Shown here: one piece after another, positions 32,642-42,197 of the stretch | Position numbering within the stretch: position 1 is the stretch's first letter | Layout: every line of letters starts with the position of its first letter | Assembly: GCF_000722545.1 (NCBI RefSeq) | Contig: NZ_JNVM01000002.1 | Location: forward strand, 367,477 to 431,476 | Length of the DNA: 64,000 bases | Reading direction: 5' to 3' | Source of the DNA: Paenibacillus tyrphae | GTDB taxonomy: Bacteria > Bacillota > Bacilli > Paenibacillales > NBRC-103111 | Notes under the pieces: generated by a model | The model's input: only the letters and a program-made list of their open reading frames with translations | What the model was told of the DNA's origin: nothing | Database searches by the model: none | Program-made: the position numbers and the translations under genes

Positions 32642-33583
32642 CTAAGCATCCGCCGCGCAGCGAAAGCCCATATTGCCGGTGGAGCTGTCCGGCGTGTTGG
32701 CGGTTCTTGCCGCTACCCGGTACCGGTTGCAGTACGATTTGTGACACAGATACGATCCGCCGCGCATGACACGCGCTTCTCCGGCGGAAGCGCTCCGCGG
32801 GCTAAACCTGTCCGAGCACCATTCCCAGACGTTTCCGGAAACATTGTAGAGGCCGTATCCGTTCGGCTCGAACGAACGGGCTGGCGCCGTTCCGGCATAA
32901 CCGTCGCCCGCATTGTTTTTATCCGGAAATTTGCCTTGCCAAATGTTGCACATGTGCCGTCCGTCCGGTTTCAGGATATCCCCCCAAGGATACCTCTTCT
33001 GGACAAGTCCGCCCCGGGCCGCATACTCCCATTCCGCTTCAGCAGGCAGGCGTTTGCCCGACCACTGGCAATAAGCTGTCGCATCGTTCCACGAAACATG
33101 AACGACCGGATGGTCCATCCGATCCTCGATCGAGGAATCCGGGCCTTCGGGGCGCTTCCAACAGGCGCCTTCCACTACCCACCACCATGGGGTATGTCGT
33201 ACGATCCGGCTTACCTTTTTGGAGGTTGCCGCCGAAACAAACAAATGAAAAACGTAAGACCAGCCGAACCGTTCGGCTTCCGTCCGGTAGCCGGTATCGG
33301 CGACGAACGCTTCAAACTCCGCATTCGTCACCGTGCAAGGATCGATATAAAAGGGGCTTACCGTAACGTTGCGTACAGGTCCTTCCCCATCCGCAGGAAA
33401 GCCTTCCTTATCATCGGTTCCCATCAGAAACGTTCCTCCCGGCAAATAGATCATTCCGCTTTTGGGATCGTTCCGCGGCGGTGCTGCACGAACAACCTCT
33501 TCGATCGGCGTCACAGCGGAAACTTCGGAGCCTCTTGTTGCGGCACAGCAGCAGGAACGACGGCTTTGATCCGCATCATCCAT
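32642..33583 (-). CDS. Formylglycine-generating enzyme (SUMF1 family, copper type)
   Basis: A 313-residue FGE with MIYLPGGTFLMGTDD, DPCTVTNAEFEAFV, HPVVHVSWNDATAYCQWSGK, RLPAEAEWEYAARGG and the active-site segment GGSYLCHKSYCNRYR, which keeps both copper-binding cysteines. It converts the Cys of a CxPxR motif in sulfatases to formylglycine using O2. An unusual Cys-rich N-terminus, SCCCAATR (residues 10-17), itself matches a CxAxR sequence. It starts 16 bases after the adjacent sulfatase, its probable substrate. The ATG at 33583 is preferred (GAGGTG upstream); GTG at 33592 is possible. Confidence 0.93.
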   Translation of the reverse strand: MDDADQSRRSCCCAATRGSEVSAVTPIEEVVRAAPPRNDPKSGMIYLPGGTFLMGTDDKEGFPADGEGPVRNVTVSPFYIDPCTVTNAEFEAFVADTGYRTEAERFGWSYVFHLFVSAATSKKVSRIVRHTPWWWVVEGACWKRPEGPDSSIEDRMDHPVVHVSWNDATAYCQWSGKRLPAEAEWEYAARGGLVQKRYPWGDILKPDGRHMCNIWQGKFPDKNNAGDGYAGTAPARSFEPNGYGLYNVSGNVWEWCSDRFSPRSASAGEARVMRGGSYLCHKSYCNRYRVAARTANTPDSSTGNMGFRCAADA

Positions 33584-33599
33584 CTTGCACACCTCGATC

Positions 33600-35102
33600 T
33601 CAACCGGATTGACCGGATATGCCCAGCCGTTCGAGCTGCTCGGCCGGAGCCTTCAGCTCTGCCAGCTTGGCCGCCAAAGCCCGCTGCATGTCGGCGAGCT
33701 TGTCCGGCCGCGTCTGAAGCAGATTGATCCGTTCGCTCGGATCGTGCCGCTTATCGCTCAGCCATGTCGGCATCGGCCAAGAAGGGCAGTCGACTGCCCG
33801 ACGTCCGTTTTCGAACGGACCCAGACCGTAAGGAATGAATTTGGCCGTGCTGTGACCGTACCAATACAGCGGCTGGTTCGATGCGACCGGCGACTGATGA
33901 AGAGTCCATTCCCCGTCCGTGATCGATACGCTTTTGCCGAACATGCCCAGAATTGCATAGTCCCGGGTAGGCGCCTGCGCGTTCCGCAGCACGGGAAGCA
34001 GGTCGACGCCGTGACGGTCCGGCGGACAAGGGCGGCCGACGGCGCTCAGCACCGTAGGATAAATGTCCACAAGCTGGACGAGCTGGCTGCGCCGTTCCCC
34101 GCGGCCGTGATGCGGATGCGCGATAATAAACGGAATGTGGCCGCACGCATCGTGCTGATGCGTCTGCAGCTTGCCGATCCGGCCATGGTCGCCGTTGTAC
34201 GTTCCGTGATCGCTCGTAAAAATGACTATCGTGTTGTCCCAGAGCCCCAACTCGTCCATTTTGTCGAGCAGCGTGCCGAGCCAATGATCGGTGAGCGCCA
34301 CCATGGCCGCATACCGCGCCTGTACATGCCGCATCTCGTCGGGGGTATAATGGTTCTCCCAACGGTCATAGGGCACCATCGACGTCCATTTCCCGACCGC
34401 ATAGCCGCGGGGATCGAACTTTTTCAGCCACTCTTCGGGCGGGTCCCAAGGCTCGTGCGGGTCGAAGCAATCGATATGCAAGTAAAAGTTCTCGTGAGCT
34501 TGGTTCACTTTGAGCCACTCCGCAGCATGCGTAAACACTTGGGCGCAAAAGTAATCGCTTTCCGATTTGCGCGTCAGGTGGACGTTGCGGAAATGCCGCT
34601 CGACCTTATGATCTCTCTCATCGGGGCAAGGAAAGTCGACGGGATCGGTTTTCCAGGCGTCGGCCTCGTGGCCGCGGATGAACTCGAAGCCGGTATAGCC
34701 CATATGGTAATTACCGGCCCCCTGCTCCCACAAATGAAAATGATCCGTCACCATATAGCTGACCGGATAGCCTTGAGCCAGCTGGCGGGTCAACGATCCG
34801 TTCGGGCTGCCCGATATTTGCCGGGGCAGGTCGTAATCGTCATCCTCCAGCGGTCCCCACCCCCGCTCCAAAAATTCGTACCGGCCCGTATAAATGTCCC
34901 GCCGGGCCGGCATGCAAGGCGTCGAGCCGGCCCAAGCCTGCTCGAAGACGGTTCCCCGGGCCGCCAAACGGTCCATATTGGGGGTCGGCACGACCCAGTC
35001 TGGCTGCTCCGGGCTCATCACCCGGTTGACGGGACGGCCTTGATGGTACGGCCCGCAATGATCGACACGCAGCGTATCGCACACGATAACGATGCAGTTC
35101 AT
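33600..35102 (-). CDS. Type I (formylglycine-dependent) sulfatase
   Basis: A 500-residue alkaline-phosphatase-superfamily sulfatase. Metal ligands are in IVCDTLRVDH and FTSDHGTYNGDHG. The modification site is Cys63 in STPCMPARRDIYTGRY (CxPxR), which the adjacent FGE would oxidise to formylglycine. No signal peptide is evident, so it acts inside the cell after transport of a sulfated mono- or oligosaccharide. The upstream ABC transporter and two-component genes support a role in using sulfated glycans; the exact substrate is unknown. Confidence 0.92.
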   Translation of the reverse strand: MNCIVIVCDTLRVDHCGPYHQGRPVNRVMSPEQPDWVVPTPNMDRLAARGTVFEQAWAGSTPCMPARRDIYTGRYEFLERGWGPLEDDDYDLPRQISGSPNGSLTRQLAQGYPVSYMVTDHFHLWEQGAGNYHMGYTGFEFIRGHEADAWKTDPVDFPCPDERDHKVERHFRNVHLTRKSESDYFCAQVFTHAAEWLKVNQAHENFYLHIDCFDPHEPWDPPEEWLKKFDPRGYAVGKWTSMVPYDRWENHYTPDEMRHVQARYAAMVALTDHWLGTLLDKMDELGLWDNTIVIFTSDHGTYNGDHGRIGKLQTHQHDACGHIPFIIAHPHHGRGERRSQLVQLVDIYPTVLSAVGRPCPPDRHGVDLLPVLRNAQAPTRDYAILGMFGKSVSITDGEWTLHQSPVASNQPLYWYGHSTAKFIPYGLGPFENGRRAVDCPSWPMPTWLSDKRHDPSERINLLQTRPDKLADMQRALAAKLAELKAPAEQLERLGISGQSG

Positions 35103-35124
35103 CGTTCTCCCTCCCTGTAAATCA

Positions 35125-35163
35125 GCCCCCTGAGGCTGCCGAAGTTATGCACGTACAGGGGGC
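35125..35163 (-). promoter_or_regulatory. Intercistronic stem-loop between binding protein and sulfatase
   Basis: Perfect 8-bp arms (GCCCCCTG/CAGGGGGC) enclose 23 bases with no following T-run. Such stem-loops after binding-protein genes usually stabilise the upstream mRNA or reduce read-through. Confidence 0.55.
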
Positions 35164-35180
35164 ATTCCGGCCGAAGCCGC

Positions 35181-36635
35181 TTATTTTTTTGAGCCGTACT
35201 GGTTATCTTTGCTCCAATTGTTCGCTTTCATCGCTTCGTCCATGCCGCTCTGCAGCGTCTTTTGCATCTCCATTACATATTTCTCCAACGTAACGGAGTT
35301 CTCGAGATAAAGCTGGCCGATTCGCGCCAAATCCTCATTCAGCTTTTTGTTGATATGCGCGGCGTAGAAGTTGACAAGAATGCGGTCGCCGACAAATTGG
35401 AAGCCTTGAAGGTTGTCCGGAAGCTTGACGTTGACAAGCGTCGTTGCCGTATACATCTTGTTGCCCATGATGGCGGCAACCTCCGGCGAAGACAAATATT
35501 TCAGGAAGTCCGTCGCCGCCTCCAGCTTGTCCCCGGTCACCTTCTTCGGAATAGCGAACACCATATCCGGATAGCCACCCAGCTCGTAATATTTCTCAGC
35601 TGCATTCGGATTTTCCGCTTTGGTCAAGTACGGGAGCGCGAACGTGCCGTATTCGAACTTTCTCGCCTTGGAATCTTGAATCGTCTTGAGCTCGAAGTTG
35701 CCCGCCATCACCATCGCCACGTCGCCGCGCAGGAACATTTCCTTGGCCGTATCTCCGTTGGTGCCGTTAAACCCTTTGGCCCAATACTGCGACCAATCCT
35801 TCACGATCGGCAGGACGGCGTTCCAATCCTTCGATTCGAGGTTGATGACGCCTTGGTCGACGGCCCCTGCGATTTCATTGAGCTCCAGCTGCCGGTTATT
35901 GTTCCAGTCGAAGGAGCGGACCTTCTCCGCCGCGATTTGGTTCGTCATCAGGTTCACGACCCACAGCAGATGGTTGTCGCCCGGCTTCGAGTTGGCGAAG
36001 GCGAATGGCGTCACGTTGTTTTCTTTCAGCTTTTTCTGAACATCGATAAATTCCGGCCACGTCTTCGGCACCTGCAAACCGTGCTTTTTGAACAAGTCCT
36101 GATTATAAAAGACGCGGATCGCAAGCGTCTGGAGAGCGACGCCGGACAGCTTGCCGGAAATCGGATTTTTCATTTCGCTTAGGATGGTCGGCGTAAACGT
36201 ATCCTTCCATATTTTGTTATCCGTGTACGGATTGGGCTTGTCGTATTCCGCCGTCAAATCGGTGAGCAGATCTTTGTTCAAGTCTTCGTGCGTCCACGTG
36301 TAGCGGCTCGGAACAATTTCCGGGGCCGTTCCGCCGATCAGGCCGGTTGTCAGCCACGTGCGAAACGCGTCGCCGTCGCTGGGCGTGTAGTCGAGCTTGA
36401 TTTTGACGTTCGGTTTTTTCTGCTCGTAGCCATTGACGATTTCCTGCCATACGGCTTTCGTTTCTTCCTGCTTCGGCGTCTCTACGGCGAACGTCAGGTT
36501 GACTGTTTTAGGCGCATCCCCGCCGGTCCCCTTCGGTTGGTCCGCATTCGAAGGACCGCAGGCCGCAAGCGCGACAGACAGCCCCACCGTTAAGGACACC
36601 CCTTTGGATAGTCGTCTCTTTTTCCCGATAAACAT
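35181..36635 (-). CDS. Sugar ABC transporter binding lipoprotein (CUT1)
   Basis: A 484-residue extracellular solute-binding protein. Its lipobox is VALAAC, followed by family-1 SBP features such as WQEIVNGYEQKKPNVKIKLD, GGTAPEIVPSRYTWTHED and AMVMAGNFELKTI. It binds the carbohydrate substrate for the two upstream permeases. No ATPase gene is present, as is typical for CUT1 systems that share MsmX. The ATG at 36635 follows AAGGGG by 8 bases. Confidence 0.9.
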   Translation of the reverse strand: MFIGKKRRLSKGVSLTVGLSVALAACGPSNADQPKGTGGDAPKTVNLTFAVETPKQEETKAVWQEIVNGYEQKKPNVKIKLDYTPSDGDAFRTWLTTGLIGGTAPEIVPSRYTWTHEDLNKDLLTDLTAEYDKPNPYTDNKIWKDTFTPTILSEMKNPISGKLSGVALQTLAIRVFYNQDLFKKHGLQVPKTWPEFIDVQKKLKENNVTPFAFANSKPGDNHLLWVVNLMTNQIAAEKVRSFDWNNNRQLELNEIAGAVDQGVINLESKDWNAVLPIVKDWSQYWAKGFNGTNGDTAKEMFLRGDVAMVMAGNFELKTIQDSKARKFEYGTFALPYLTKAENPNAAEKYYELGGYPDMVFAIPKKVTGDKLEAATDFLKYLSSPEVAAIMGNKMYTATTLVNVKLPDNLQGFQFVGDRILVNFYAAHINKKLNEDLARIGQLYLENSVTLEKYVMEMQKTLQSGMDEAMKANNWSKDNQYGSKK

Positions 36636-36671
36636 GCACAACACCCCTTAGCTGTATGATATTATTCTATC

Positions 36672-37493
36672 CTAACCTTTCACTGCGCCGGAAGTGATGC
36701 CGGAGATGAAAGGTTTGGTAGCGACGATGAACAGCGCCAGCAAAGGCAGCGAAGAAATGACATAGCCTGCCAGCTTGACGCTAACGCCTTGATCCATGCT
36801 GCCGGTAACGGTGCCGAGCGCGAGAATGACCGGCTTCACCTTCTCGCCCGTCGTGGACACGAGCGGCCAAATGTAGTTGTTCCATCCAGCCAAAAAGTTG
36901 ATGATCGCCACCGCCGATAGGACAGGGAGCGAAAGCGGCATGACGATCCGCCCGAAAATTTGCAGCTCGCCGGCCCCTTCCGTTTCGGCCGCTTCCAGCA
37001 GGCTGCGCGGGATGCCTTCGAAGAACGTCCGCATCAAATACGTGGCCATCGAAGCGCCGAACGCCATCGGCGGAAAAATTTGCCCTTGATACGTATTGAG
37101 CATGCCGAGCTTCTGTATGAGCAAAAACTGCGGGATGAGGATTAAAAAGCCGGGTACCATCATCAGCGATAAAATGAGCAGGAACAGCACGTTTTTGCCG
37201 GGATATCGAAAGCGCATGAACGAATAGCCGGCAAGCGCCGAGATGAAGATGACCCCGGCTGCGATGCATACGGAAATGAAGACCGTATAGGCGATAAAAG
37301 GACCGATCTGACGGAATGCTGATGCGTAGTTATCGATGTGCAACGGCAACGTAACCCCCCAGAAATCATGGATCATCTGGTCCGTATATTTGAACGAGCT
37401 GACAAGAAGCATGTAAAAAGGAAACAGTGTCAGGCCGAGCAGCAGCGCAAGCACCGCATAATGCGGTACGGCAGTTCTCAGGTTTCTCATCAA
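36672..37493 (-). CDS. CUT1 sugar ABC permease, LplC/YtcP type
   Basis: A 273-residue inner-membrane permease with six TM segments and the EAA loop (LLEAAETEGAGELQIFGRIVMPLS, in part). Opening LTLFPFYMLLVSSFKYTDQM and the FMRFRYPGK segment fit the MalG-like half. It pairs with the upstream permease 11 bases away. Confidence 0.9.
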   Translation of the reverse strand: MMRNLRTAVPHYAVLALLLGLTLFPFYMLLVSSFKYTDQMIHDFWGVTLPLHIDNYASAFRQIGPFIAYTVFISVCIAAGVIFISALAGYSFMRFRYPGKNVLFLLILSLMMVPGFLILIPQFLLIQKLGMLNTYQGQIFPPMAFGASMATYLMRTFFEGIPRSLLEAAETEGAGELQIFGRIVMPLSLPVLSAVAIINFLAGWNNYIWPLVSTTGEKVKPVILALGTVTGSMDQGVSVKLAGYVISSLPLLALFIVATKPFISGITSGAVKG

Positions 37494-37504
37494 TATCCCC
37501 CTTT

Positions 37505-38404
37505 CTAATCGATCGTCTCGGTGTTTTTGACAAATTTATTGTTCGCCCAGGTGATGAGCAGCAGGATGAGGAAGAGCACGAATCCGATGGCGGACGCATA
37601 GCCCATCCGGCTGTACGAGAAGCCCTGCAAATACAAGTAGAGCGCGGGTGTCATCGTCGATTGTCCGGGCCCCCCGTTGGTCAGCACCAGAATGTTCTCG
37701 AAGCTCTGGATTTGCTGGATGATCGTTAGCGTCGCGACAAGCTTGAGCTGGCTTCGCACAAGCGGAAGCTCCAGGCGGACGAACCGCTGCCACACGTTCA
37801 TGCCGTCCAGCCGGGCGACTTCGAACAGCTCGCTGGAAATCGACATCAGCCCGGCCAAATACAGGAGAAACGTTATGCCGCCGATCCACGGGAAATTGAC
37901 GAAGATCACCGACCAAAGCGCGGTCTTGCTTTCGCCGAGCCAGGCGTGCGTCCACGATTCGAGGCCGAGCCGCTCCAGCAATTCGTTCAGCACCCCATAG
38001 TCCCCGGCAAAAATCCACTGCCAGGTTAAATAAATGACGATGGAGGGAATGACGAGCGGTATGACGAACCACAGTTTAAAAATGTTCTGCAGCCGCTTTC
38101 CCCGCACATGAAACACGAGGACCGCCGCGATCAGCGGCACCGTCAGTTGAATGAGGACGCCCGCTCCCGTAAAGATCAGCATATTTTTCAAAGAAACATA
38201 AAAAGCTTGGTCCTGAAGCATTTCCTTAAAGTTGCGCAGCCCGACAAACGTCTTGACGTTGGCTCCGTTCCAATCGTAGAACGACATGAACAGCGCGTTG
38301 AAGAAAGGAACATACTTAAAGGTGGCAAGCACGGCAAACACCGGAAGCAAAAAAGCGTATCCCTTCCAATGCTTGCTCCAAAATCGCGTTGCAGCCGCAA
38401 CCAT
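37505..38404 (-). CDS. CUT1 sugar ABC permease, LplB/YtcO type
   Basis: A 299-residue MalF-like permease: FLLPVFAVLATFKYVPFFNALFMSFYDWNG, GLRNFKEMLQD and the EAA loop around LFEVARLDGMNVWQRFVRLELP. The ATG at 38404 has a perfect AGGAGGT 9 bases upstream; the longer open frame upstream is not coding. It is the first gene of the transporter-sulfatase-FGE operon, divergent from the two-component genes. Confidence 0.9.
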   Translation of the reverse strand: MVAAATRFWSKHWKGYAFLLPVFAVLATFKYVPFFNALFMSFYDWNGANVKTFVGLRNFKEMLQDQAFYVSLKNMLIFTGAGVLIQLTVPLIAAVLVFHVRGKRLQNIFKLWFVIPLVIPSIVIYLTWQWIFAGDYGVLNELLERLGLESWTHAWLGESKTALWSVIFVNFPWIGGITFLLYLAGLMSISSELFEVARLDGMNVWQRFVRLELPLVRSQLKLVATLTIIQQIQSFENILVLTNGGPGQSTMTPALYLYLQGFSYSRMGYASAIGFVLFLILLLITWANNKFVKNTETID

Positions 38405-38459
38405 GTTGTTGACCTCCTGTCGTCGAAGCGAAACGTGTTTCTGTAGCGCTAACTTTACG

Positions 38460-38473
38460 TGAAAACGCTTCAT
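38460..38473. promoter_or_regulatory. Candidate cre (CcpA) site
   Basis: TGAAAACGCTTCAT, 56 bases before the first permease gene, resembles cre sites (TGAAAnCGnTTnCA) except at the last three bases. Catabolite repression of the glycan locus would be expected. Confidence 0.35.
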
Positions 38474-38646
38474 ATTTCGAGGTGTCATTCTTCTTTCATG
38501 ATGGGGGTCAGTTTTTCGCGATGAATCCCAGGTTCCTTCAGCCCGTCTACGGAAGGAATTCCTATGGTATACTAAGAAGTACATGGGACGGAACGATGTT
38601 GCGTCATGTCTAGACAACAAACGACACCAAGAGGGGGAACCGGAGG

Positions 38647-40176
38647 ATGAACTTGCTTGTCGTGGACGACCAGCGGCTTTCCCGCGCTGGCTTGATCAAG
38701 ATGATCGAATGGGAACGGCTCGGCCTGAAGCTTGTCGGGGAATGCTCCGACGGCCGGCAGGCGCTGGAACAGATCGGGGATAAAGAGGCGGATATTATCA
38801 TTACCGACGTCCGCATGCCCGTCATGGATGGGCTCGAGCTGATCGAGAAAGCGAAGGAGCAGTACGAAGGGCTCGCTTTCATCGTGATCAGCGGCTATGA
38901 CGATTACGACTACGTGCGCAGGTCGATCCATCTGACCGTGGACGATTATTTGCTGAAGCCGGTCGATCCTCAGGAGCTGAACGCCCTGCTGGCCAAAGTC
39001 GCACGTCGTCACTTGGAACGAAAACGCCGGACGGAAGCCGAGCTGACGAAATGGCGGGAGCAATTTTTTTACTTTGTTTTGGAAGGCGCTTACATGCAGG
39101 ACGAGACACAGCTTCTGGCCGAGTTCGCCGATCTCCGGTTCGCGGATGCGCACGATAGATTCACCGCGGCCGTCTTCGAGAGCGAATGGGATAAGCCGAG
39201 CGTCTGCGAGCTGCTCCGGCCGCTTGTGGACCGGTACGGCATTTGTGTGCTTCGAACCCGGGGCGTTTACTTGCTTATCGCGGCGGGCGCTGAAGCGACG
39301 GCGGAACGGCTAGCGGAGGATCTCACGCAGGTTCGTCGGCAGGACAGGCACGAGCTGCGGCTAACCGGCATCGGCTCAACCGTGCAAGGCATTGTAAGGC
39401 TGCGTGATTCGATCGAACAGGCGTTCGATGCGTTTGCGATCAAAACCAGCTTGCCGGAGCCGGAAAGAGACGAGCCGCTCACCTACGAACAGCTTCAAGC
39501 GTCCAGCCCGTTGCTTGTTCCGTTCGACTCCGCCGCCGAGCAGGAATGGACGTTCCACCTGCGCCAAGGAAACCGCGAGGCGGCGCTGCGCAAGCTGGAC
39601 GAGCTGCTGAGCGTGCCGGCCTTCGCCCATCCCGACATCGTCGACGGCTCGTATCATTATGCGCTGCTGCGCGGCACCCGCGAGCTGTATGAGGCAGGCC
39701 GTCTTCACGAGACCGATTTCGTCGAAGCTTGCCGTGTCGCCAAATCGCTCCCGAACCTGATCGGGCAAGAAACGAAGCGGCGGGCCGTGCACGATTTTTT
39801 CGGCGCCCGTCTGATGGCCGACTCCGAGACTCAAGCGGTCGAGACGCGGCAAGCGGTCGAGAAGGCGAAGGCTTATATCGACGCCCACTATTGTGAAACG
39901 ATCGTCTTGTCCGAGCTTGCGCAAAGCAGCTACATGAGTCCGGGCTACTTCAGCGCCCTGTTTCGCCAGCATACGGGGAAAAATTTTCTCGAATACGTCT
40001 CCCATCTGCGCATCGAACGCGCCAAAGCGCTTATCGCCGCGGACCCGGGGCAAAAAATAAGCGATGTTGCGCTGAAGTGCGGGTATCAGGATTTGAAATA
40101 TTTTCGCAAGCTGTTTAAACGGCATACGGGCATGACTCCGCTCAGCTTCAAGGAGGACGCCGCCGGTGCTCGGTAA
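38647..40176 (+). CDS. YesN-type response regulator with AraC output domain
   Basis: A 509-residue regulator. The N-terminal receiver has MNLLVVDDQRLSRAG, the phospho-Asp in DIIITDVRMPVMDGLEL and the conserved Lys in YLLKPVDPQEL. A long middle linker precedes a C-terminal AraC double HTH (YMSPGYFSALFRQHTGKNFLEYV ... YFRKLFKRHTGMTPL). It overlaps the sensor kinase gene and diverges from the CUT1-sulfatase operon, its probable target. The ATG is preceded by GGAGGATG-type purines. Confidence 0.92.
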   Translation: MNLLVVDDQRLSRAGLIKMIEWERLGLKLVGECSDGRQALEQIGDKEADIIITDVRMPVMDGLELIEKAKEQYEGLAFIVISGYDDYDYVRRSIHLTVDDYLLKPVDPQELNALLAKVARRHLERKRRTEAELTKWREQFFYFVLEGAYMQDETQLLAEFADLRFADAHDRFTAAVFESEWDKPSVCELLRPLVDRYGICVLRTRGVYLLIAAGAEATAERLAEDLTQVRRQDRHELRLTGIGSTVQGIVRLRDSIEQAFDAFAIKTSLPEPERDEPLTYEQLQASSPLLVPFDSAAEQEWTFHLRQGNREAALRKLDELLSVPAFAHPDIVDGSYHYALLRGTRELYEAGRLHETDFVEACRVAKSLPNLIGQETKRRAVHDFFGARLMADSETQAVETRQAVEKAKAYIDAHYCETIVLSELAQSSYMSPGYFSALFRQHTGKNFLEYVSHLRIERAKALIAADPGQKISDVALKCGYQDLKYFRKLFKRHTGMTPLSFKEDAAGAR

Positions 40177-41935
40177 AATGATCCGAAATGTGCGCGCAAG
40201 CATACGCAAGAAGCTGTTCTTCTCTTACTTCGTCGTCGTATCCATCCCGCTCCTCCTGATCGGAAGCATTCTTTACGTCTCGATGCTGTCGATTACCGAG
40301 CAGCAGACCTTGGACAACCGCGCAACCCAAATGAAGCTTGTCTCGCAGCAGTTGCAGGCCTACGTCGATCAGTTGGAGCTGTACTCGCGGGTCATTTATA
40401 CGGGCGAGGTACAACAGTTATTAAACGAAGGACCGCCGGAGGAGCCGATCGCCTTAACCCGCTGGAAAAGCGCATTGTTCGAGCAGTTCGAGCAGTGGTA
40501 TGGCTATATGAACATCAAGGCCACTATCCAGAACGTGACGATCGTTTTCCCGGACGGGACGATGATTTCCAAAGAGCCCTTATACGGGACCGGCTTATCG
40601 TTCCGCAATGCAGCATGGTACCGGGAAGCGGTCGCGCGTCAAGGCGAGGTCGTGATCGCCGGTCCGTTCCTCCGCCCGTTCGCCGACCCCGGAACCGCCC
40701 AATCGCCGCATACGTTCTCGCTGGTGCGAAAAATCAACAACACGTTAAGCCCGACAGACCTCGGCGGCATCGTCATCGATATAAACGTGATGGACATCGC
40801 ACGCCTGCTGTCGACACTTCAACTGAACCAAATTTCGATCCTGAACGCCGAGGGGAAGCTTGTCTACAGCCAGCGGGCGGAAGAGATCGGAGAAGTGTGG
40901 CCCTACGACACTCAAATGCCGAACGGAATGTCCGGTTGGCTGCAGATCGACGGCGAGCGGATGCTCGTCAATGCGGGAGAACTGCCCGCTACCGGCTGGA
41001 GATTCGTCAGTCTCGACCCGCTCGGCAGCCTCTCCGCTTACGCGGTTACGGTCCGCAATATAACGCTGGGGGTCGGTTTGTTTGCCCTCCTGATCGCGCT
41101 CGTGATTTCGACGTTTATTGCCGGACGGATCACGAAGCCGCTGCGCACCCTGCAAGCGAATATGAAGCAGGTGCAGACCGGCCGCTTCGACACCCGGCTT
41201 CAAGTCAACCGGTCGGACGAAGTCGGCCAGCTGACGCAAAGCTTCAATCAGATGACCGACCGTATCGAGTCGCTTGTCAACGATGTCTACAAATCGGAAA
41301 TTATCCGCAAGGAGGCGCAGCTGAAAGCGCTCCATTCGCAGATCAATCCGCATTTTCTATACAATACGCTCGATTCGATGAATGCGCTCGCGATCCTCGA
41401 AAACGTGCCCCTGCTCGCCCGTATGTCCAAAATGCTGGCAGATATGTTTCGCTACAGCATTTCCCAGGGAGAACACGTCGTCGCACTCCGCGACGAGCTG
41501 AATCAGGTGAAGCGCTACATGGAAATCCAGCAAATCCGCTACGACCACAAGTTCCGCTTGTTCCTGTCGATTCCGGAGAAGCTGCTGGACTATCCCATTC
41601 CGAAGCTGGCGCTCCAGCCGATCGTCGAGAACGCGGTTTACCACGGGCTGGAAATGATTCCGGACGAAGGTATCATCGCGATCACTGCTTACGAGACAGC
41701 GGATCTTACGATGATCGAAGTATTCGACAACGGCAAAGGCATGACGGAAGCTCAGTTGAACGAAATTTCCGCCCACCTGGCGGCCCCGATCGACTACACC
41801 GAGCATCTCGGGCTTGCCAATGTACAGGAGCGGTTGCAGCTCTATTTCGGCGGGGAATACGGCATTTCGATCCACAGCATACCCGAAAAAGGGACCAACG
41901 TCGTCTACCGGTTCCCTGCGCACACGATCAACTAA
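40166..41935 (+). CDS. YesM-type sensor histidine kinase
   Basis: A 589-residue LytS/YesM-family kinase: N-terminal TM (LFFSYFVVVSIPLLLIGSIL), a roughly 260-residue extracellular Cache-like sensor, a second TM (LGVGLFALLIALVISTFIAG), HAMP, the phospho-acceptor motif ALHSQINPHFLYNTLDS, and an HATPase with NAVYHGLE and DNGKGM. It starts with GTG at 40166, after GGAGGA, and overlaps the regulator by 11 bases. It likely senses extracellular sugar or the sugar-loaded binding protein. Confidence 0.92.
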   Translation: MLGKMIRNVRASIRKKLFFSYFVVVSIPLLLIGSILYVSMLSITEQQTLDNRATQMKLVSQQLQAYVDQLELYSRVIYTGEVQQLLNEGPPEEPIALTRWKSALFEQFEQWYGYMNIKATIQNVTIVFPDGTMISKEPLYGTGLSFRNAAWYREAVARQGEVVIAGPFLRPFADPGTAQSPHTFSLVRKINNTLSPTDLGGIVIDINVMDIARLLSTLQLNQISILNAEGKLVYSQRAEEIGEVWPYDTQMPNGMSGWLQIDGERMLVNAGELPATGWRFVSLDPLGSLSAYAVTVRNITLGVGLFALLIALVISTFIAGRITKPLRTLQANMKQVQTGRFDTRLQVNRSDEVGQLTQSFNQMTDRIESLVNDVYKSEIIRKEAQLKALHSQINPHFLYNTLDSMNALAILENVPLLARMSKMLADMFRYSISQGEHVVALRDELNQVKRYMEIQQIRYDHKFRLFLSIPEKLLDYPIPKLALQPIVENAVYHGLEMIPDEGIIAITAYETADLTMIEVFDNGKGMTEAQLNEISAHLAAPIDYTEHLGLANVQERLQLYFGGEYGISIHSIPEKGTNVVYRFPAHTIN

Positions 41936-42120
41936 TTTTAGGAAAATAATTGGCAGTTCAGAGTTACTGACGTTGTACGGCTTATGTATCGAAGGATCAT
42001 GATCATAATGCCTAGTACATTATATTGCTTGATTTAAGAACTACATGCTGCTCGCGTAGGTGCTTTGCTCTTGAAGTCGAATAGGCAGGAAGACTTAGAT
42101 TAGCTTGGAATAATTAAGAC

Positions 42121-42167
42121 CGGCAGCCTTGGATGAGAGAATCAAAGTCCTAGACTGCCGCTGTTTT
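42121..42167 (+). terminator. Hairpin in the AT-rich gap after the kinase
   Basis: CGGCAG pairs with CTGCCG over about 28 intervening bases and TTTT follows. It lies about 185 bases after the kinase stop; the rest of 41936-42197 is AT-rich with no recognisable gene. Confidence 0.4.
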
Positions 42168-42197
42168 AATGTTTGCACATTTATCAAATGATGAGCA

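Noticed and set aside
33585..35120. Long antisense open frame opposite the sulfatase
   Set aside because: The sulfatase on the other strand has all catalytic motifs; the antisense frame has none.
40495..41949. Second open frame over the histidine kinase
   Set aside because: Shadow frame of a clear YesM kinase; low-complexity Arg/Ala/Pro content.
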